A stretch of 64,000 nt of DNA. Origin: Fragum whitleyi (taxonomy: Eukaryota; Mollusca; Bivalvia; Cardiida; Cardiidae). The stretch covers positions 18,534,026 through 18,598,025 of the forward strand of contig OX411545.1 in assembly GCA_948146395.1 (NCBI GenBank), written 5' to 3'. Below are positions 22,201 to 51,383 of the stretch, piece by piece. The first letter of the stretch is position 1. Every line of letters starts with the position of its first letter. A model generated the notes under the pieces. The model saw nothing but the letters and a program-made list of their open reading frames with translations, was not told the DNA's origin and did not search any database. The position numbers and the translations under genes were made by a program.

Positions 22201-22735
22201 TAAGACACTAACATATCATTCTCTGTGTATTGGTGTGAGAAACGGCAATGCGTCGGGGTAATGTGTACAAAAAACTGACATACTGTTTAAATCGGTGTTA
22301 AGTTCTTACTTGTGGCTGCTTTAAAAAATTAAAGAAAAATACTAACAAGTAAAATAATACAAAATTTTCTGTAAAGTACCTCATCACTTTCCCATTTTTT
22401 TTAAATTGCACTGTTCTAAATTAATTGGTTTCAGACGACCAAAAAATTAGTACTTTTTTTGCAAAGAAATGTTCTATTTTGGTAGATAATAATATCGAAA
22501 TGTGGGGTATATCTTTTAAAAGCAAATACTTCTTTTTAACAATATTTTCACAGGTATGAAATCAGATTTAAATTACAAAGACTGTTTAGTAATGGTTTAT
22601 GGTTTTTACAAAAATCTTATCTAAACAAAAGTAGGACAATCGTATTACAATTGTAATAATCATATACTCGTATGTATGCAAGCATCAATCTCCGACGCTA
22701 AGCGGGTAATATTATCGTAGTGTTTGCACACTTAC

Positions 22736-38681
<15,946 letters not shown>

Positions 38682-38784
38682 CTGAAATAGAGAACAGAAA
38701 TGTATCGTCGTTGGGGTTCCATTATATCGGATCTGTGGCTTGAATTAGGATGTTTTTTCGATATTTTTTTTCCCCACAAAAGTA

Positions 38785-38880
38785 AACAATTATTTTCTAA
38801 GAACTATTTCATACAAAACTTATTTGTATGAAATAGTTTCATAGGGATTAATTGTTTGTTTCGGTGCAAGATCGATTGAA
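38785..38880. repeat. Hairpin
   Basis: 'aactatttcatacaaaa' and 'atttgtatgaaatagttt' with outer 'aaacaatta' and 'taattgttt' arms. It lies about 100 bp upstream of the first recognised gene B exon. Confidence 0.7.
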
Positions 38881-39227
38881 AGAAACGAGTGAGAGCTATA
38901 GAAAGCTTTTGTAGTTCATGAGATGAAAGATTTAACGATCTTATACGAAAAACATAACCATTCTGTTTCTATTGTGCAAAAAGAAGACGAAATGTGAATA
39001 CTTCGGGACTAATTCCCGTCAAGCGCACCATTTATTTGATATGTGATAACTACGAAAATTTCTGTCGTCATGCATTTAATTCGCCCCGATACATGCGATA
39101 CACGCCTTGTATTATTAATGACCTGGCACTCATTACCTTCCGTAAGTGCTCGAGTATTCCCGCGGCATAACTCAATTGCATTTCACCGTTTTAGTTATAT
39201 TATTTCTCATTTTCGTTAAAGAGACTC

Positions 39228-39303
39228 GGTAGTACAGTGGTTAAGGCGCCTTCCCCGAACAGCTAAAAGTTGTCGGGTCGAGTTCAATTCCCGACAGAGA
39301 CAC
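39228..39303 (+). tRNA. tRNA-like sequence (pseudogene or SINE head)
   Basis: Box-A-like 'tagtacagtggttaaggcg' and box-B-like 'gggtcgagttcaattcccga'. The two ends do not form a good 7-bp acceptor stem; both carry 'agagac' in direct orientation. More likely a tRNA-derived relic than a working gene. Confidence 0.4.
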
Positions 39304-39929
39304 ATATTTTTATCCTTGTTATTTTTTCATATTTTTTTTATAACAGTACATTTCTTCTTATTATTTTGTTATTAGTTTTTTGTCAGTTATGATTAATATT
39401 TTTTTTATTATTTTATAATTAAATTTTAGTTGTGTGCACCAACCAAGACTATAGTATTCTGATCGAGTGTAAGATTGGTTTCATACCTCAAATGAAAAAA
39501 AAAAAGTATTCAGTAAGCTTGCACTAAAATGTAGTTCCAATAAAAACCTCAGTTGCTTCATGACATTGAATTACAAAATATGAAGAGAATCGAGTTTTGG
39601 CGTTAATAATGTAATTAATCATACGTAAACAGGAATTCGATTCAAATCCTGAATATGGTTTTAATTTTATACCGTCACAAATAAAAAAAAAATGCCTCTT
39701 CATCTCTTTAATATAATTCTAGATACATTCAAAATTAATAATTATTTTCAGTGTTCTAGGGACAGGACTTTGCAATGATCAAATTTTAAATCAAATTGAG
39801 GCTAGTGGAAAGATTTCTGTGCCAAATACCAGTAGCCTTATACAACGCAGTTCAAAATATCAAAAGTATAAAAATAGGTAATTAAAAAAGTGTTACCCTA
39901 AAAAAGATATAGAAAAAAATTCTGGTCAA

Positions 39930-39998
39930 GGTACGGCTCGAACTCGTGACCTCTCGGATGCGGGGAAGCATCCTTGCCACAACCGCTAAATATCCGTA
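39930..39998 (-). tRNA. tRNA-like sequence, minus strand (probable relic)
   Basis: Minus strand shows 'tagcggttgtggcaaggat' and a box B 'ggtcacgagttcgagccgt', separated by about 25 bases. The acceptor stem is not convincing. Confidence 0.4.
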
Positions 39999-40544
39999 TA
40001 CATTAAGAGTAGTGATACATTTTTTTACCGATCGCCCTATTTTTTCCGCCAATGAAAAGCCGCTATTTCGTTTGAAATTCAAAAAATATATCCCATAACC
40101 TGACGATATGCTCGAATAAGTGAGCTACGTGACTCTTAGTCATAATGGGCGGAGACAACATTCAAAAGCAGACAGTGACGTCATAATTATTATTGTATGA
40201 TGAAATGTCTCGCAAGACCCTTAAAAGTAACTTGTAATCGAATATGTATATAAATGTTTGGGTTTTTTTTCAATATCCTTTCGAAGTTGTGTTTATACAC
40301 AATTGTTCACCAAAAGAAGGAGAAATTCTTCATTAATTGGTCTACATATAAATCAAGAGAAGATTAGGCTGATATAACTGAGTCTGATTTTAAATCATCA
40401 ATGTACATGTATTCTGAAGTAAGAATAAGATCGACGAGTTTGCTCGAGCCAAGTCTTTCTTTAGGCCTACTCCCTATCACCTTTTCAAAATGAGACAAAA
40501 AGAAAAGATGACAGGGTTGAAACGATATAAAATCTGTTTTTTTT

Positions 40545-40647
<103 letters not shown>

Positions 40648-40929
40648 CTTAATATCTTTTGAAACACAGTTTATTAAGTAAAGAAAAAGGACACGGCTTT
40701 AGACATGTAGCCAAATTATTTGAAGAAAAAAATTATAAGACATGCATAAAAAAATCGACTGAAGCATGTTAGGCCTATGGCAGCTGACCAATATCGTAAA
40801 GCCAGCGTGATCGGTTTAACTGTGACGTATCAAAACTTGGTGACTACAGTTTTTCAACCCGTAATCTATGTTGCTTACTTACGTCTTGATGCTAACATCA
40901 TATTATTTAACAAGACTATGTCGTGGTTT

Positions 40930-41205
40930 TGTTTGTTTGTATGGGGTTAATGTCGCTTTCAACAATCTTTCAGTAATATCGGGGCCGCATTGGCACCTAA
41001 CAATGGATTCATTGTATTTTCTAAAACCAGTTTTAGACCTACCATTACATTTTTCCTAGCCTCCAGCTGCTATCCCACGAAGGTCTACGATAATCAACCC
41101 GTTGGTTGGAGACACATAGTCGGAAAGGATGAGTGCCGTGTCGGAGATCGAACCGAGGACCTTTTGAATGATAGGCCTACGCGCTACACGACTGCTCGGC
41201 TGAAT
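40930..41205 (-). repeat. SINE-N, diverged, minus orientation
   Basis: Blocks 'cacctaacaatggattcat', 'aggtctacgataatcaacc' and 'gtcggaaaggatgagtgcc' in SINE-N order, with a decayed tRNA head. Confidence 0.8.
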
Positions 41206-41519
41206 ATTGCGCGGTAGATAACTGTTTTTCTTCCAATACAAAATCCCTACGAAAGAGGGACATAATGCACTGAATAGATCACAAAAATCATAAGCTGCAA
41301 CCACGTGTTTATGTATACCGAACGTTCTCACCTGATTATGTTTCGCCAAATAACAAAATATTTACAGAAACCCGATGGCGATTAAATTTGCTCCTCCCAC
41401 TTTTTGTTTACCTCGATTTGATTGAAGAATGTATGACGCAACAAAAATGAGTGACATCATTGAATGACGCGCAACTCATTTGATCTAGCGTTATTTGACG
41501 AAAAAATAAGTCGATCGGT

Positions 41520-41640
41520 AAAACAGTTATAGTTCATATTCTGATAATTTACGCGTATAACCTTGCGCTCCGCTAACGCTCCGCTTAGGTTATATCGCGT
41601 AAATTGTCAGAAATGAACTATAACTATTACATACATCTTA
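41520..41640. repeat. Hairpin MITE
   Basis: 'acagttatagttcatattct' mirrored by 'agaaatgaactataactatt'; inner 'aatttacgcgtataacc' with 'ggttatatcgcgtaaatt'; tip 'gctccgctaacgctccgc'. Confidence 0.8.
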
Positions 41641-42317
41641 CCTTCACGAGTATAAGTCTATATTAAGAAACATTAACCGACTATCAATAGGGGTCAACAG
41701 GAATATTTAATGAGTGCCAGGTCATTGTAGATCAATTGAAGCATCGTTCAACGGGTTGTGTACTTTAACCAGTTTATTTTACGGCTCTAAACGTCCATTC
41801 GGAGAAATTTGAAATACTATTAATATTTTGCGGTTAGATTTGATTACCCTAAGGAAAATAAGTGGTTATGTAGATAAAGTTGTATATTGGACATGTTAAA
41901 TATGTATTTTTTTCTATATATTATATATAAATGTGATTATATTTTGTAACGATGATGTACTTTGTACAAATCTTTCAATAAACTTATCTGTCTGTCTGTC
42001 GTAATATACTGTCTGCACAAGGTCGAAATCTACAATTATTAGCAGGTGTTCTTTACGTAAAATTGTAATAATATGTGCACTGTACACGGTCACTGTTGAT
42101 CTTTGCCTCTACAGTTCGACCGACCATCATTGCAAGTGACGTCATGAGTTGTTTATTAGTTTATTGCTATGTGAAATATTTATGATTTAGTAAATAGTAA
42201 AAGCGCTTGAATTTGAGTGTTGGAAAATAGTTCAGGTAGTTAGTGAGTTTGGACATACGTCTTTGTCCCTCGAAAGTAAAGTCATATTCAATATTGAGGT
42301 TCGAATCTCTGGCGGAA

Positions 42318-42568
42318 GGCACATTTTTAGCTCGGCTGTTTTCGGAGAAAACCCGAGGTTTTGCTATAGCCTCGGTGTCGACGTCGTCGTCGTCGCCGTT
42401 GTGTAGGCATTCACTTGAAACTTGGCACACATGTTCACCATCAAAAGAGCAACCTATGCAATCCAGGGGGGATAACTAGATGCATATTTGTGCAAATTAA
42501 GCCCCTTTTTTCACCATCAAGCACTCAACAGCCGAGCGTAGGCACCCTTAGGCGGTGCTCTTGTTTGT
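42318..42568 (-). repeat. Repeat family 'CAAGAGCACCGCC', copy 3, minus orientation
   Basis: Left edge 'tttttagctcggctgtttt' is the complement of the family 3' terminus; right edge 'ggcggtgctcttgtttgt' is the complement of its start. It lacks the tandem cores and carries a 'gacgtcgtcgtcgtcgcc' run. Confidence 0.78.
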
Positions 42569-42896
42569 AATTTTATCATCTTTTTAATGTTTTTTCAATA
42601 AATAAATAATCAATTTCATTATTCTAAAATTGACTCTTTTATTTATCATATGTGTAAGAAATCTTTTTCATTTTATCTTTTTTTTCTTAGCTCTACTGAT
42701 GTGCCAGTAATTCCATATTTTTCTATTTCAATTTATACACATGTATTCATAAATATCACAAATATGGAAAACGATTTTTTTCCCCAAAAAGTTTCGTGTA
42801 AAATCGCTTATGCTAATACAATGCATCGAGTTTTGAATCTTGAATTTATGAAAAAGAAAAAAAAAAATAGTGCATTGTTTTGTGCCGATACGAACC

Positions 42897-42960
42897 CCTG
42901 ATGCACGTTACTTAGACTAGGGTGCGTTACCGACTGCGCTAATTACGACAGTTGTTTTAA
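42897..42960 (-). tRNA. tRNA-like sequence, minus strand (probable relic)
   Basis: Minus strand 'taattagcgcagtcggtaa' (box A) and 'caggggttcgtatcggc' (box B-like). No SINE body recognised beside it. Confidence 0.4.
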
Positions 42961-43620
42961 TGTGAGTTGAATGACAAATTATTTTCATCTATTCCTTTGA
43001 AAAATGACGTCATTTGTAATGTAGGGTGGGTAGATTTTGCACGGCGAGCCGTGATATCCAAAGCAGAGTCCAAAGGGATCGTTCTAAATTATAATAACTT
43101 GTTACTTTGTGCTTTGCGGCTTTGCGTGCAAAGAGGGGTATAATTTGCTAACAGTTTGCCCCGAGTTGTCATCCTGAACGCAGGAGAGAGTCTTCACTAT
43201 TCGCTTAATATATAGCTACGGCCTGGATCATTCAATTTGTCCATGCACACATGAAATTGTGAAAATGTCACCCACTTGCTCATTTTCGGCCAACCAATTT
43301 CATTCTCGGATCAATTTTACTTTTATGCACTGACAGGTTGTGTAACTAAGTTATGCTCCCATAATTTTCGAGATTATTTAAACTTATTTTATGACCCAAG
43401 TTTAACAAACCATGACTTAAGGCAGACATTTTTACATTATAATGTGATATGAAATGGCTCATTAAATGAACCTTTCTTTGCTTAAACCGCAATAACAGCT
43501 TATGCAAGGGATATTCATGAAACAGAGAATGAGTTTTAGCGAACAAAATTATACTTGTTCTCCTTGCTTATTTGAGTGCAAGATATTTTAAAACTCTAAA
43601 AGCTAATATTAAATCCTATA

Positions 43621-43905
43621 CTAGCCGCCGTCATAGCGCAGTTGGTAGCGCGTCGGCCTGTCGATCTAGAGGTCACGGGTTCGATCCCCGACGGCGGCAC
43701 TCATTCTTTCCGACTATTTGTCTCTCACCAATGGGTTTATAATCGTAGACCTATGTGAGATAGTAGCTGGAGGCTAGGAAAGGATGTGAAGGTTGTACTT
43801 GTAAGAGAAATACCAGGAAACCATTGTTAGGTGCTCCAGCCGCCGCGGTATAACTGAAAAAATGTTGAAAGTGGTGTAAAACTCCATTCAATCAATCAAT
43901 CAATA
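43621..43905 (+). repeat. SINE-N reference copy (tRNA-derived)
   Basis: Best-preserved copy. The tRNA head 43621-43700 has matching ends 'gccgccgtc' and 'gacggcggc', box A 'catagcgcagttggtagcg' and box B 'cgggttcgatccccgac'. The body includes 'aatcgtagacctatgtgag', 'gagagaaataccagga'-type and 'aggtgctccagccgccgcg', and the tail is (AATC)n. Family copies: 57546, 59329 (plus); 31590, 36725, 40930 (minus); fragments at 3168, 13077, 49070. Confidence 0.88.
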
Positions 43906-44584
43906 AATCCTATACTATAACTCGAATACGTGATTACATTACATTTTGTATACAATGAACCCACGAGTCAAAATAGCAAATTCTACTTATGCAACCGCTA
44001 GCAATTTTTATTAAAAGCGTTGTTTATCAATTTCTATAGTGAATCGTGTAAAAAGAATAATATGTCAATATCAGATTCTTTATTAAAGTAATATTATCTT
44101 TTTGATGTCGGGAGAATTTATCATAGCAAGGCTCTGTCAAGTCATAAAAATTTTTCACATTAGAGACCATATATCATTGATGTTTTAACTCTTTGCTGTT
44201 TAATCCCTGCTTTTTACGTGCCTGTGATTTTATGATTGAGAAAACATTGTGAAAAAAGAAGAAATTGCTTCTGACAAGCAATTACTTCCTTTTCCACACT
44301 ATTTTCTACCCTACTGAATGGTTATTTTTCAAATTAAATCCAATTTAAAATAAGATTTACAAAAACCTTTGAAATTGGACAGGTCTAAAATTTTGTAAAG
44401 CAGGAAAGGGTTAAGACACTAAAATATTGTTTTATAAGGTAATCATTCTCCAGGTCTTAAATGTGTTTGGAACCCTACAAACAAAGAACTTCATAGTCCA
44501 CCAAACTTAGTCCGGGATATCTACTTATGCAATGTTTTCTAAAACCGCTCAGGGAATTACCGACGTAACAAATTTGTCCCATGA

Positions 44585-44616
44585 CTATATCATAACATAA
44601 CATAACATAACATAAT
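44585..44616. repeat. (ATAAC)n microsatellite
   Basis: Five to six copies of 'ataac'. Confidence 0.9.
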
Positions 44617-45096
44617 CTTTATTAGGCATTCGGCATATCATAAAAATCTTTGTTTTCATTTGAAGTTATTGCAGTTTTATCATAGTTATGATTTTTAATA
44701 CATTTTTTTAGATCAAAGAAGGCACTGTGACTATCACTTCTCATCAAATTTAAATATTATTTAATTACCGAAAACCGGGGATACACGCTCCAGCTACTTT
44801 ATGAAGATTATGCAAATTGCAAAATACACACTCTTTGTTCAAATTTGATAACCTTGACTTTTTTATTTACTCATTACCAGCAGGCGAAAAAATAAGGAGA
44901 CGGAAATTGCATACGACAAATTTTATAAGAAGACATTTTATCAGCCCCTACCCCCACCCCTCCCTCTTTTTTGTCAATTGGGGTAGAAAACATTGTAGGT
45001 AAAGGGCCAGTTACACTAGGACGGTGATTCCACGGCGCTCTTACGGCGATCTGACAACTTTCTGAGCGCACTTGAGACTACCATGATCGCACCGGG

Positions 45097-45345
45097 GGCC
45101 CGTTTTACTAAACTTCTTACGAAAAGATTAATCGTAAGTCAAAATGTAAATCGTACCTGGTGTTTTCATGCATAATTAGATTCTGCCTTCCAATATCTAA
45201 TTGGAATCGTTTTTAAAAGACGATTCCAATGAGGTGATGCATGGCAGAATTCCATATTTAATTACTACTGTAGAACCAACTTTAATTTTTGACTTACGCA
45301 AAAACGAGTTGTAAGATGTTAAGTTAAACAGGACCCAGGAGCATG
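45097..45345. mobile_element. MITE-Z copy 2
   Basis: Termini 'gcccgttttactaaacttc' and 'aagatgttaagttaaacag'. Central 'attggaatcgtttttaaaa' with 'gacgattccaat'. Matches 24893-25137. Confidence 0.82.
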
Positions 45346-45680
45346 GTGAGATTGCAGTAGGAACGTTGTTCAATCAGCTAGATCGCAAAATGTCGACACA
45401 GAGAGCGATCCCGCGCACTTTGAGAATGCACAAAAAATCGCCGTGAGATCGCGACGTGAAAAGATCTATGTAAGAGCATCGTGCGATCGCTGTAGCTGTT
45501 CCCTGGGATTGCGAACAACGCCGCGGAATCTCTGTGACATCGCAGTATGAAAGCATTGGAAACGGTCAATAAAAGCAGTGGCGCTGATACGGGGTCGGTA
45601 TTGCGATTTGCGCGAATTCACTGCGTCCTTACTGCGCTCCTACGGCGTACCTACTACGCTTTTCAGCATTGTCAGTTCAA
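45346..45680. repeat. CpG-rich quasi-repeat block
   Basis: Dense GATCGC, CGATCGC and GCGCTCC words, continuing a similar stretch at 45005-45095 that MITE-Z copy 2 appears to split. Minus-strand frames here overlap each other and look accidental. Confidence 0.45.
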
Positions 45681-46679
45681 ACACAAAATTTATAAATATT
45701 CTGATCATCGTACAAAAAAACCACTCAATGGTGATTGAGCGGCGACATGCTTGATTGTTGATTACCTAAAAATAATTCCAACAGCTTCAGAATGATATTG
45801 ATATAATGCACCTTCTTATTTGAACCTTTTTCTCTTGTGGTTTTGTATTTAGCCCCTTTTCCTATTCTGCCTCTAACATGCTTACAGTTAAAAACATCGT
45901 GAAAATGACACTCATTCCGATCAAAAGCATTCTAAATCATTCACTCAGCGGTCTATTCATTCATTCCAAACATTCACTCAAATCAATCAAAAACTCTCAA
46001 AAAACCATTTGGAAACATTTCGATATCGTTCAAGACGATTAACATTTTATAAAAGGTTTTCCATAAAAGTCGCTCTAACTATAACTTGGATTCTGTGTGT
46101 GTCTTACTATTTGAGTAACTATTTAGTTCGTAGGTTATATGGTTTATTTTATTTTTCATTCTTTATTTTTATAATCATCATTATCATTTTGTTTTGTTTG
46201 TTTGATTTTTCTGATAAAGCGTTCAGGCTGGTTAAAGAACAGAGCATGCAGAACAATTAATAAATCATTTACCATTGGTTTTATCACTACAAAGACAGGA
46301 AAATGTGTAATTTTATGAGTTATGAAGCTAAAACGATAGTCACTCTTAAAAATGAATCCGCTACACGGATAAAATAGCTTTATATTAAAAAAAAAAAATC
46401 TGGATTGGGGCCTTCCTTAAATAAACCTCTGTAATTACACTTATTTAAATAAAAGGTAAATTCTAAATATTCACACAAAAAAAACTAAAAAAAAGCAATT
46501 CTGTTGTATAATCACATGTTCTGAAAAAATTACGACCCGACAAATTTCGTAAAACTTTATTTCATATTTTTTTCTAATGGGGGTATTTATGCGATTTGGT
46601 TGACTATAAACTTGCGAATTTCAATTCTTTTATGCAGAAATACATATATACAGACTCAATTAAAAAAGAGAATAATCAA

Positions 46680-46815
46680 CTGGTTATGTTTGATATGAAA
46701 AAATATTAAAGAGAATGCGTTGTTAGGCGTAAAAACGAGTCCGAAGGACGAGTATTTTTTAAAAGCCTAATAACGCATTCCAGTAAAATGTCTTTCATAT
46801 CAGACATAACCACCT
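46680..46815. repeat. Hairpin MITE
   Basis: 'ggttatgtttgatatgaaa' mirrored by 'tttcatatcagacataacc'; inner 'gaatgcgttgttaggc' with 'gcctaataacgcattc'; tip 'gagtccgaaggacgag'. Confidence 0.82.
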
Positions 46816-47820
46816 TATTATTCTATTTATTACATTCCTCTATAACCCTTTTTTATTCCTTAAATTATGTATTTTGTCATTTTCTATAGTCCTCGGCCCT
46901 TGCAAATTTTCGACAACATCGTCAACGATATAAACATTGGAACATTGGAATTGGGATTTTATGTAAATCGACTGGGTACCGAGATGGACAGATTGAAAGA
47001 AATATGCGGTCAGTGAACACTTAATCCCCTGAGATGAAAATTTAAGATCAACTTAGGCTCGGGAAGGATTGGGTGTTTGTCGCTAAAACTGCAAAGTCAT
47101 CGGATTTCGGGCCTTCGGAAAACGCCCTGCAATGCCATAAAAGACAGAAACAGTCGGATTGGGATAGCTATGTTTTACAACCTTTCCAGGATGTTCCCTC
47201 GTTCATATTATTGTTCATGATTGTTTCGTTTAGTTTCTGTTTTCTTAGTTCATGTTGAGTAAGCCTTAATTTGATATGTAATTCTGAAGCTTCAGGGGCG
47301 GGTCCAGAGGGAGGGGATGTCAATCAACAACCCTTCTGTAGCCTTATATTTTCTTTTTGCTTTGGATATTTAATCATAAATGCATAAATATATTTTTAAA
47401 AAAAGCCTCAATGCGTACGTATGCAGATATCCTAAACCTGTTATTGGGCTTTAATGTACTCAGTAGTCTTAGCAGGGATCAAGGTGCTTGAAAAACAAGT
47501 TCCTCAAGTGTAACTGAAAAGTTTTATCATCAATATATATATATTATATGATTATTGTATTTTTGATCCGCAAGGCGAAAAGGGGAAACCAGGAGTGCGA
47601 AAGGTGTCGATCCCGGAAGAACTCCCATCTTATAAATAAACTGTCCGCAACAAACCCACGCGGACAAGTAATATTGAAATAAATGGTTTACAAGTCCATT
47701 GCGCTAACCACTGAGCCAAAGAAGATCAAGATCTTCAATCAACCTAAAAACGTGTACCAATTTAAATCAGCTCATCCTTTTTTAACGAATCAAATTAATC
47801 TTCTACGATTGGTGATTTAA
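46816..47820. other. Unannotated AT-rich sequence
   Basis: Short plus-strand frame at 47073-47258 has no recognisable features. A degenerate tRNA-like word 'ctcagtggttagcgcaatg' lies on the minus strand at about 47696-47720. Nothing else supported. Confidence 0.4.
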
Positions 47821-48569
47821 GAAATTCTTGATTTCTAAATCGGCTGTGTATCGTCTCTACCCCCCCCCCCCCTTTCGGTCCGACTGGCCCCGATTTCAAC
47901 ATTTTCAAAATCGGCATGAAATCGATGTGCTTCGGGAGAGTCGTAGTGCTTCCTGCACGAAATCGGCATCAATTCGGGATCAAAAATAAATTGGGGCAAA
48001 CATTTCAAAATGCACAATTTTTTCCCCAATTTTGGAAATTGTGCCAAAATTGACGTGGCTCGGTGAACGTCGTCGTTGATCTCAGTAGGTAAATCGTCGT
48101 TATTCGGGGCAAGAATCGATGAAACCCGAATAACGCCGATGTACTAAGAGTAACCAACGATACTCACCGATGAACTTCGAAGAGATACACGACTAGCATC
48201 TCGAGCTACACCGATCTACACAGATGAACTCCGATCTGTTCCGATATAAGCCCGACGTACTACGAATTGTCTCGCATTTCGTAAATGGCATCAAAGTGAA
48301 GATCAATTTTGCAATTATTTCATTTTTATACTTATATTATGAGGCTCTAATTAAAATAAAATGATTCGCCGGGATAAAAAAGAAAGGCATATACTATATA
48401 ATGGCCTCCAGCTACAACACATATGCCTACTTTATCGAGTATCTAAGTTCAACCATAAGGTACAGTGACAGCCTTTCCCTTACTTTAAAATGTCGACAGA
48501 GTTAATCCAAGACTGAAGTTTAAAATGGGGTCACTTGTTGTTGTTGGCTTGGTAATTTTTCTTATAACT

Positions 48570-48880
48570 TTACAAATATCCGTGTGATAACATCCCGTAT
48601 GATATTTTTATGATATCACATAGTTATTTTTAGAACGATATTATAATGCGCTTACTTTTAGAAACTTGCATTTCAATTAGAACTTGAACACAGACGAAAA
48701 CAAGACAAATATAGGTTAAAAGATAGATATAATACATACTGAGTGTATTGTATGAAAATATATGAAACTCGGTTGTGAGAATTGATAATTGTCTCGGCAG
48801 AGCCTCGACAATTTTCAATTCTCCCAACCTCGTTAGATATTTTTTTCATATAATACACTAAGTACGCATAGTAGTTATTT
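48570..48880. mobile_element. MITE-W copy 3
   Basis: Starts 'tacaaatatccgtgtgata'. Subterminal 'aagacaaatataggttaaa' and terminal hairpin 'gataattgtctcggcagag' with 'ctcccaacctcgttagata'. Confidence 0.82.
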
Positions 48881-49069
48881 CGTAGTCAGTCGTGAACACA
48901 GCGCAGGTGTTTTAAAAACGTCATGTCCAAGGATGGTCGGAGATACATGGTTCAAATTCGTAGTAGATCGGAAAGCACGCTTTCCCGAGGCACTAAGATT
49001 ATTTTGGAAATCGGTGTCTGTGGGACCGGGGGTGACCAATGAGTGGAAAATCGTATTGCCTTATTAGGA

Positions 49070-49218
49070 TAGAAGCTGGAGGTTAGGAGAGGCAGTAAAT
49101 GGAGTAATGGCAGTAACAGTAGTAGTAACGAGAAATACTAGGAAACCAATGTAAGGTAACTCGGCCGATATGATATTACAGAAACAATGTTAAAAGCGGC
49201 GTTAAACCCCATTCAAGC
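49070..49218 (+). repeat. SINE-N 3' fragment, diverged
   Basis: 'agaagctggaggttagga', 'gagaaatactaggaaacca' and 'ttaaaagcggcgttaaacc' in SINE-N order. Confidence 0.65.
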
Positions 49219-49352
49219 AAACAAAACCATACCGGTTATTATTGCCACGTACATTTACTAGATTCCAACTTCCTGTTAATTATGACCCGTTGTATTGGAT
49301 GTATACCCTGGAATTTCCAATTACACAAATGCTGCCCGTCAAACAAAAGGGA

Positions 49353-50709
49353 TCGTTTAACAAATCCGTAAAATGAATATCTAAGTAAGAAATGGGTTCC
49401 AACAGAGGACAATTGTATATCACCTTTCAAAAGAAATTTTGGGTGAAGCGTGATTATTTTAGATTAAGAAAATATATATATATATAAAAGGTGCTTTGAC
49501 CCTAGTCAGCCTACGCAGACTATTAAGGGATATCGGTTGGTTATCTCCCATGAAATACTCCTAAAGGTCATTGGTTTAAAAATATCCATATGATATCATA
49601 AAAAATATACCACATTTGATGTTATCACACGGATATTTGTATGGTTATTAGATAAACGGGGTTCTCGCATTATCCGGACGGCCACTTTCCACGTGACAGG
49701 TCAAAAGGACTTATTTTTGTCTTACCGATGACTGTCCACATAATTAGGACAAAAACCATCTATCACCAATTTATCATTACCTGTGTAAAGTGATGTTTGT
49801 TGTAACTGTTTCGAAAGTCATCAGTTAGACAAAAATCCATCCATTTGAAAGAATCAGACTTATTTCGTCCTACTGCAATTTTATATTTTTTTTATTTCGT
49901 ATTTTTTCCAAATTCTCTTATCATGGCAACCAAAGTTATTCAGATCGAATTGAATTCTTTTAACAATTTTATTAGACCTACACCTTAAGGACATCCCTAT
50001 CAAGTTAAAAATTGATTGGCCCAATGGTTTAGAAGAAGATGAATTTGTTTTTAGATTTCCAGCATTTTGTTTTGCCTTTCCATTACCATGGAAACCAGAG
50101 TTTTTGATGGAATAAAATTCATTCAACAACTTTGGTAGAGCTTCACTAAAGGATCATCCCTGCCAAGTTTCAGCTTGATTGGCCAGGTAGTATAGGGGAA
50201 GTATATTTTTTAAGATTATTGGCAAATTTCGGCCATTTTTCAGCCTCTCCGTTGTCATGGAAACCAGAGTTTTTGAGGAAAGTAAATTCTATGAACAACT
50301 TATGAAGAGCTTCACCAAAGAATCATCCCTACCAAGTTTCAGCATGATTGGCCAAGTGGTCTTGGAGGAGAAGATTTTTTAAGATTTTCAGCAATTTTTT
50401 GCCATTTTTCAGCTTTTTCGTTACCATGGAAACCAGACTTTTCAATGAAATTTAATTTTTTTAACAACTTTTTAACAGCTTCGCCCAAGAAACATACCTG
50501 TCTAATTTCAGCTTGATTGGCCAATAGGTTAAGGAGGAGAAGAATTTTTTCTTAGTTCTTAGCTAATCTGTTTGGCATTAAGTGCCAGCGGAGCGTTGTT
50601 GTCCCTCTCATGTCTCTTGTTGATCATGAGATCGGACATACAATTAGGTCTCGTTTTCCTTTTATTACCCGCTTATAATGCATTTGCTTATGAAAATGAA
50701 ATAAAAATC
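49353..50709 (+). repeat. Tandem duplication unit 1 (segments A, TA tract, C, D)
   Basis: Segment A (49353-49472, 'aacaaatccgtaaaatgaa' to 'gtgattattttagatta') recurs at 50709-50824. Segment C (49485-49843, starting 'aaaaggtgctttgacccta') recurs nearly base-perfect at 53864-54220. Segment D (49844-50709) is a separate repeat also present at 59911-60779. Order A-TA-C-D-A'-TA-[Penelope-like element]-TA-C'. Confidence 0.82.
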
Positions 50710-50821
50710 GTTTAACAAATCCGTAAAATGAATATCTAAGTAAGAAATGGGTTCCAACAGAGGACAATTGTATATCACCTTTCAAAAGAAATTTTGGGTG
50801 AAGCGTGATTATTTTAGATTA

Positions 50822-50824
<3 letters not shown>
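50709..50824 (+). repeat. Direct repeat A', second copy
   Basis: Essentially identical to 49353-49472, followed by a longer (TA)n (about 50826-50864) into which the Penelope-like element is set. Confidence 0.85.
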
Positions 50825-50861
<37 letters not shown>

Positions 50862-50871
<10 letters not shown>

Positions 50872-51380
50872 ACAAAAAACGACACTAAAAATCAATTTTA
50901 ATAACGTGCCAACCGGTTTCGCTGCTGCTCATCAGGGCGACGTTAATAATTTAATGAAACGACTTTACCAACGTAACAACGTCACAACGTCAACGTCAAA
51001 ACAAACATTTTCATATAACATTCAGTTTAGGACAAAATATATTTATAAAGTATTTTTCTTTTGTTAATCTAGTGGAAACATCATTAATTTTAAATTTATA
51101 AAACGGGAATATTGAGAATTTTGGGTCTTTTTTGGAACAGTTATCCAAATGTGAACTTAAAGGTAGCTGTCTTATTGATGGGTCCCTAATTTGTTGCTTG
51201 TGTATTGTAACCCTATTTCTCAATTTATCCCCAGTTTGTCCTATGTAAAATTCAGAACATCCATTACACATCAATACATACAAACAATTACTAATTGTAC
51301 AATCCATGTTTTCTTTTGCATGAAAAATTTTATCTTTTATTTTAAAAACCTCTCCCTCAAAAATATATTTACAAAGTCCG
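50862..51380 (-). repeat. 5' pseudo-LTR of Penelope-like element (inverted)
   Basis: About 519 bp, the near-exact complement of 53153-53672. Begins 'ataaataaaacaaaaaacga' and ends 'acaaagtccg'. Confidence 0.9.
51008..51307 (-). CDS. GIY-YIG endonuclease domain, inverted copy
   Basis: Minus-strand frame of about 98 residues: 'CLYVLMCNGCSEFYIGQTGD', then 'LRNRVTIHKQQI' and a long C-terminal tail. The reading frame continues past the point where the 3' copy has a stop (Leu codon here, TAA there), so this copy keeps the fuller C-terminus. It has no reverse transcriptase on its own strand. Confidence 0.85.
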
Positions 51381-51383
51381 TGT

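Larger units (their letters stand above)
38882..40480. other. Upstream region of gene B; first exon expected but not found
   Basis: A signal-peptide exon ending in phase 1 should lie above 38681. No ATG-plus-hydrophobic frame with a donor in the right phase was convincing here. It contains two tRNA-like sequences, listed separately. Confidence 0.4.
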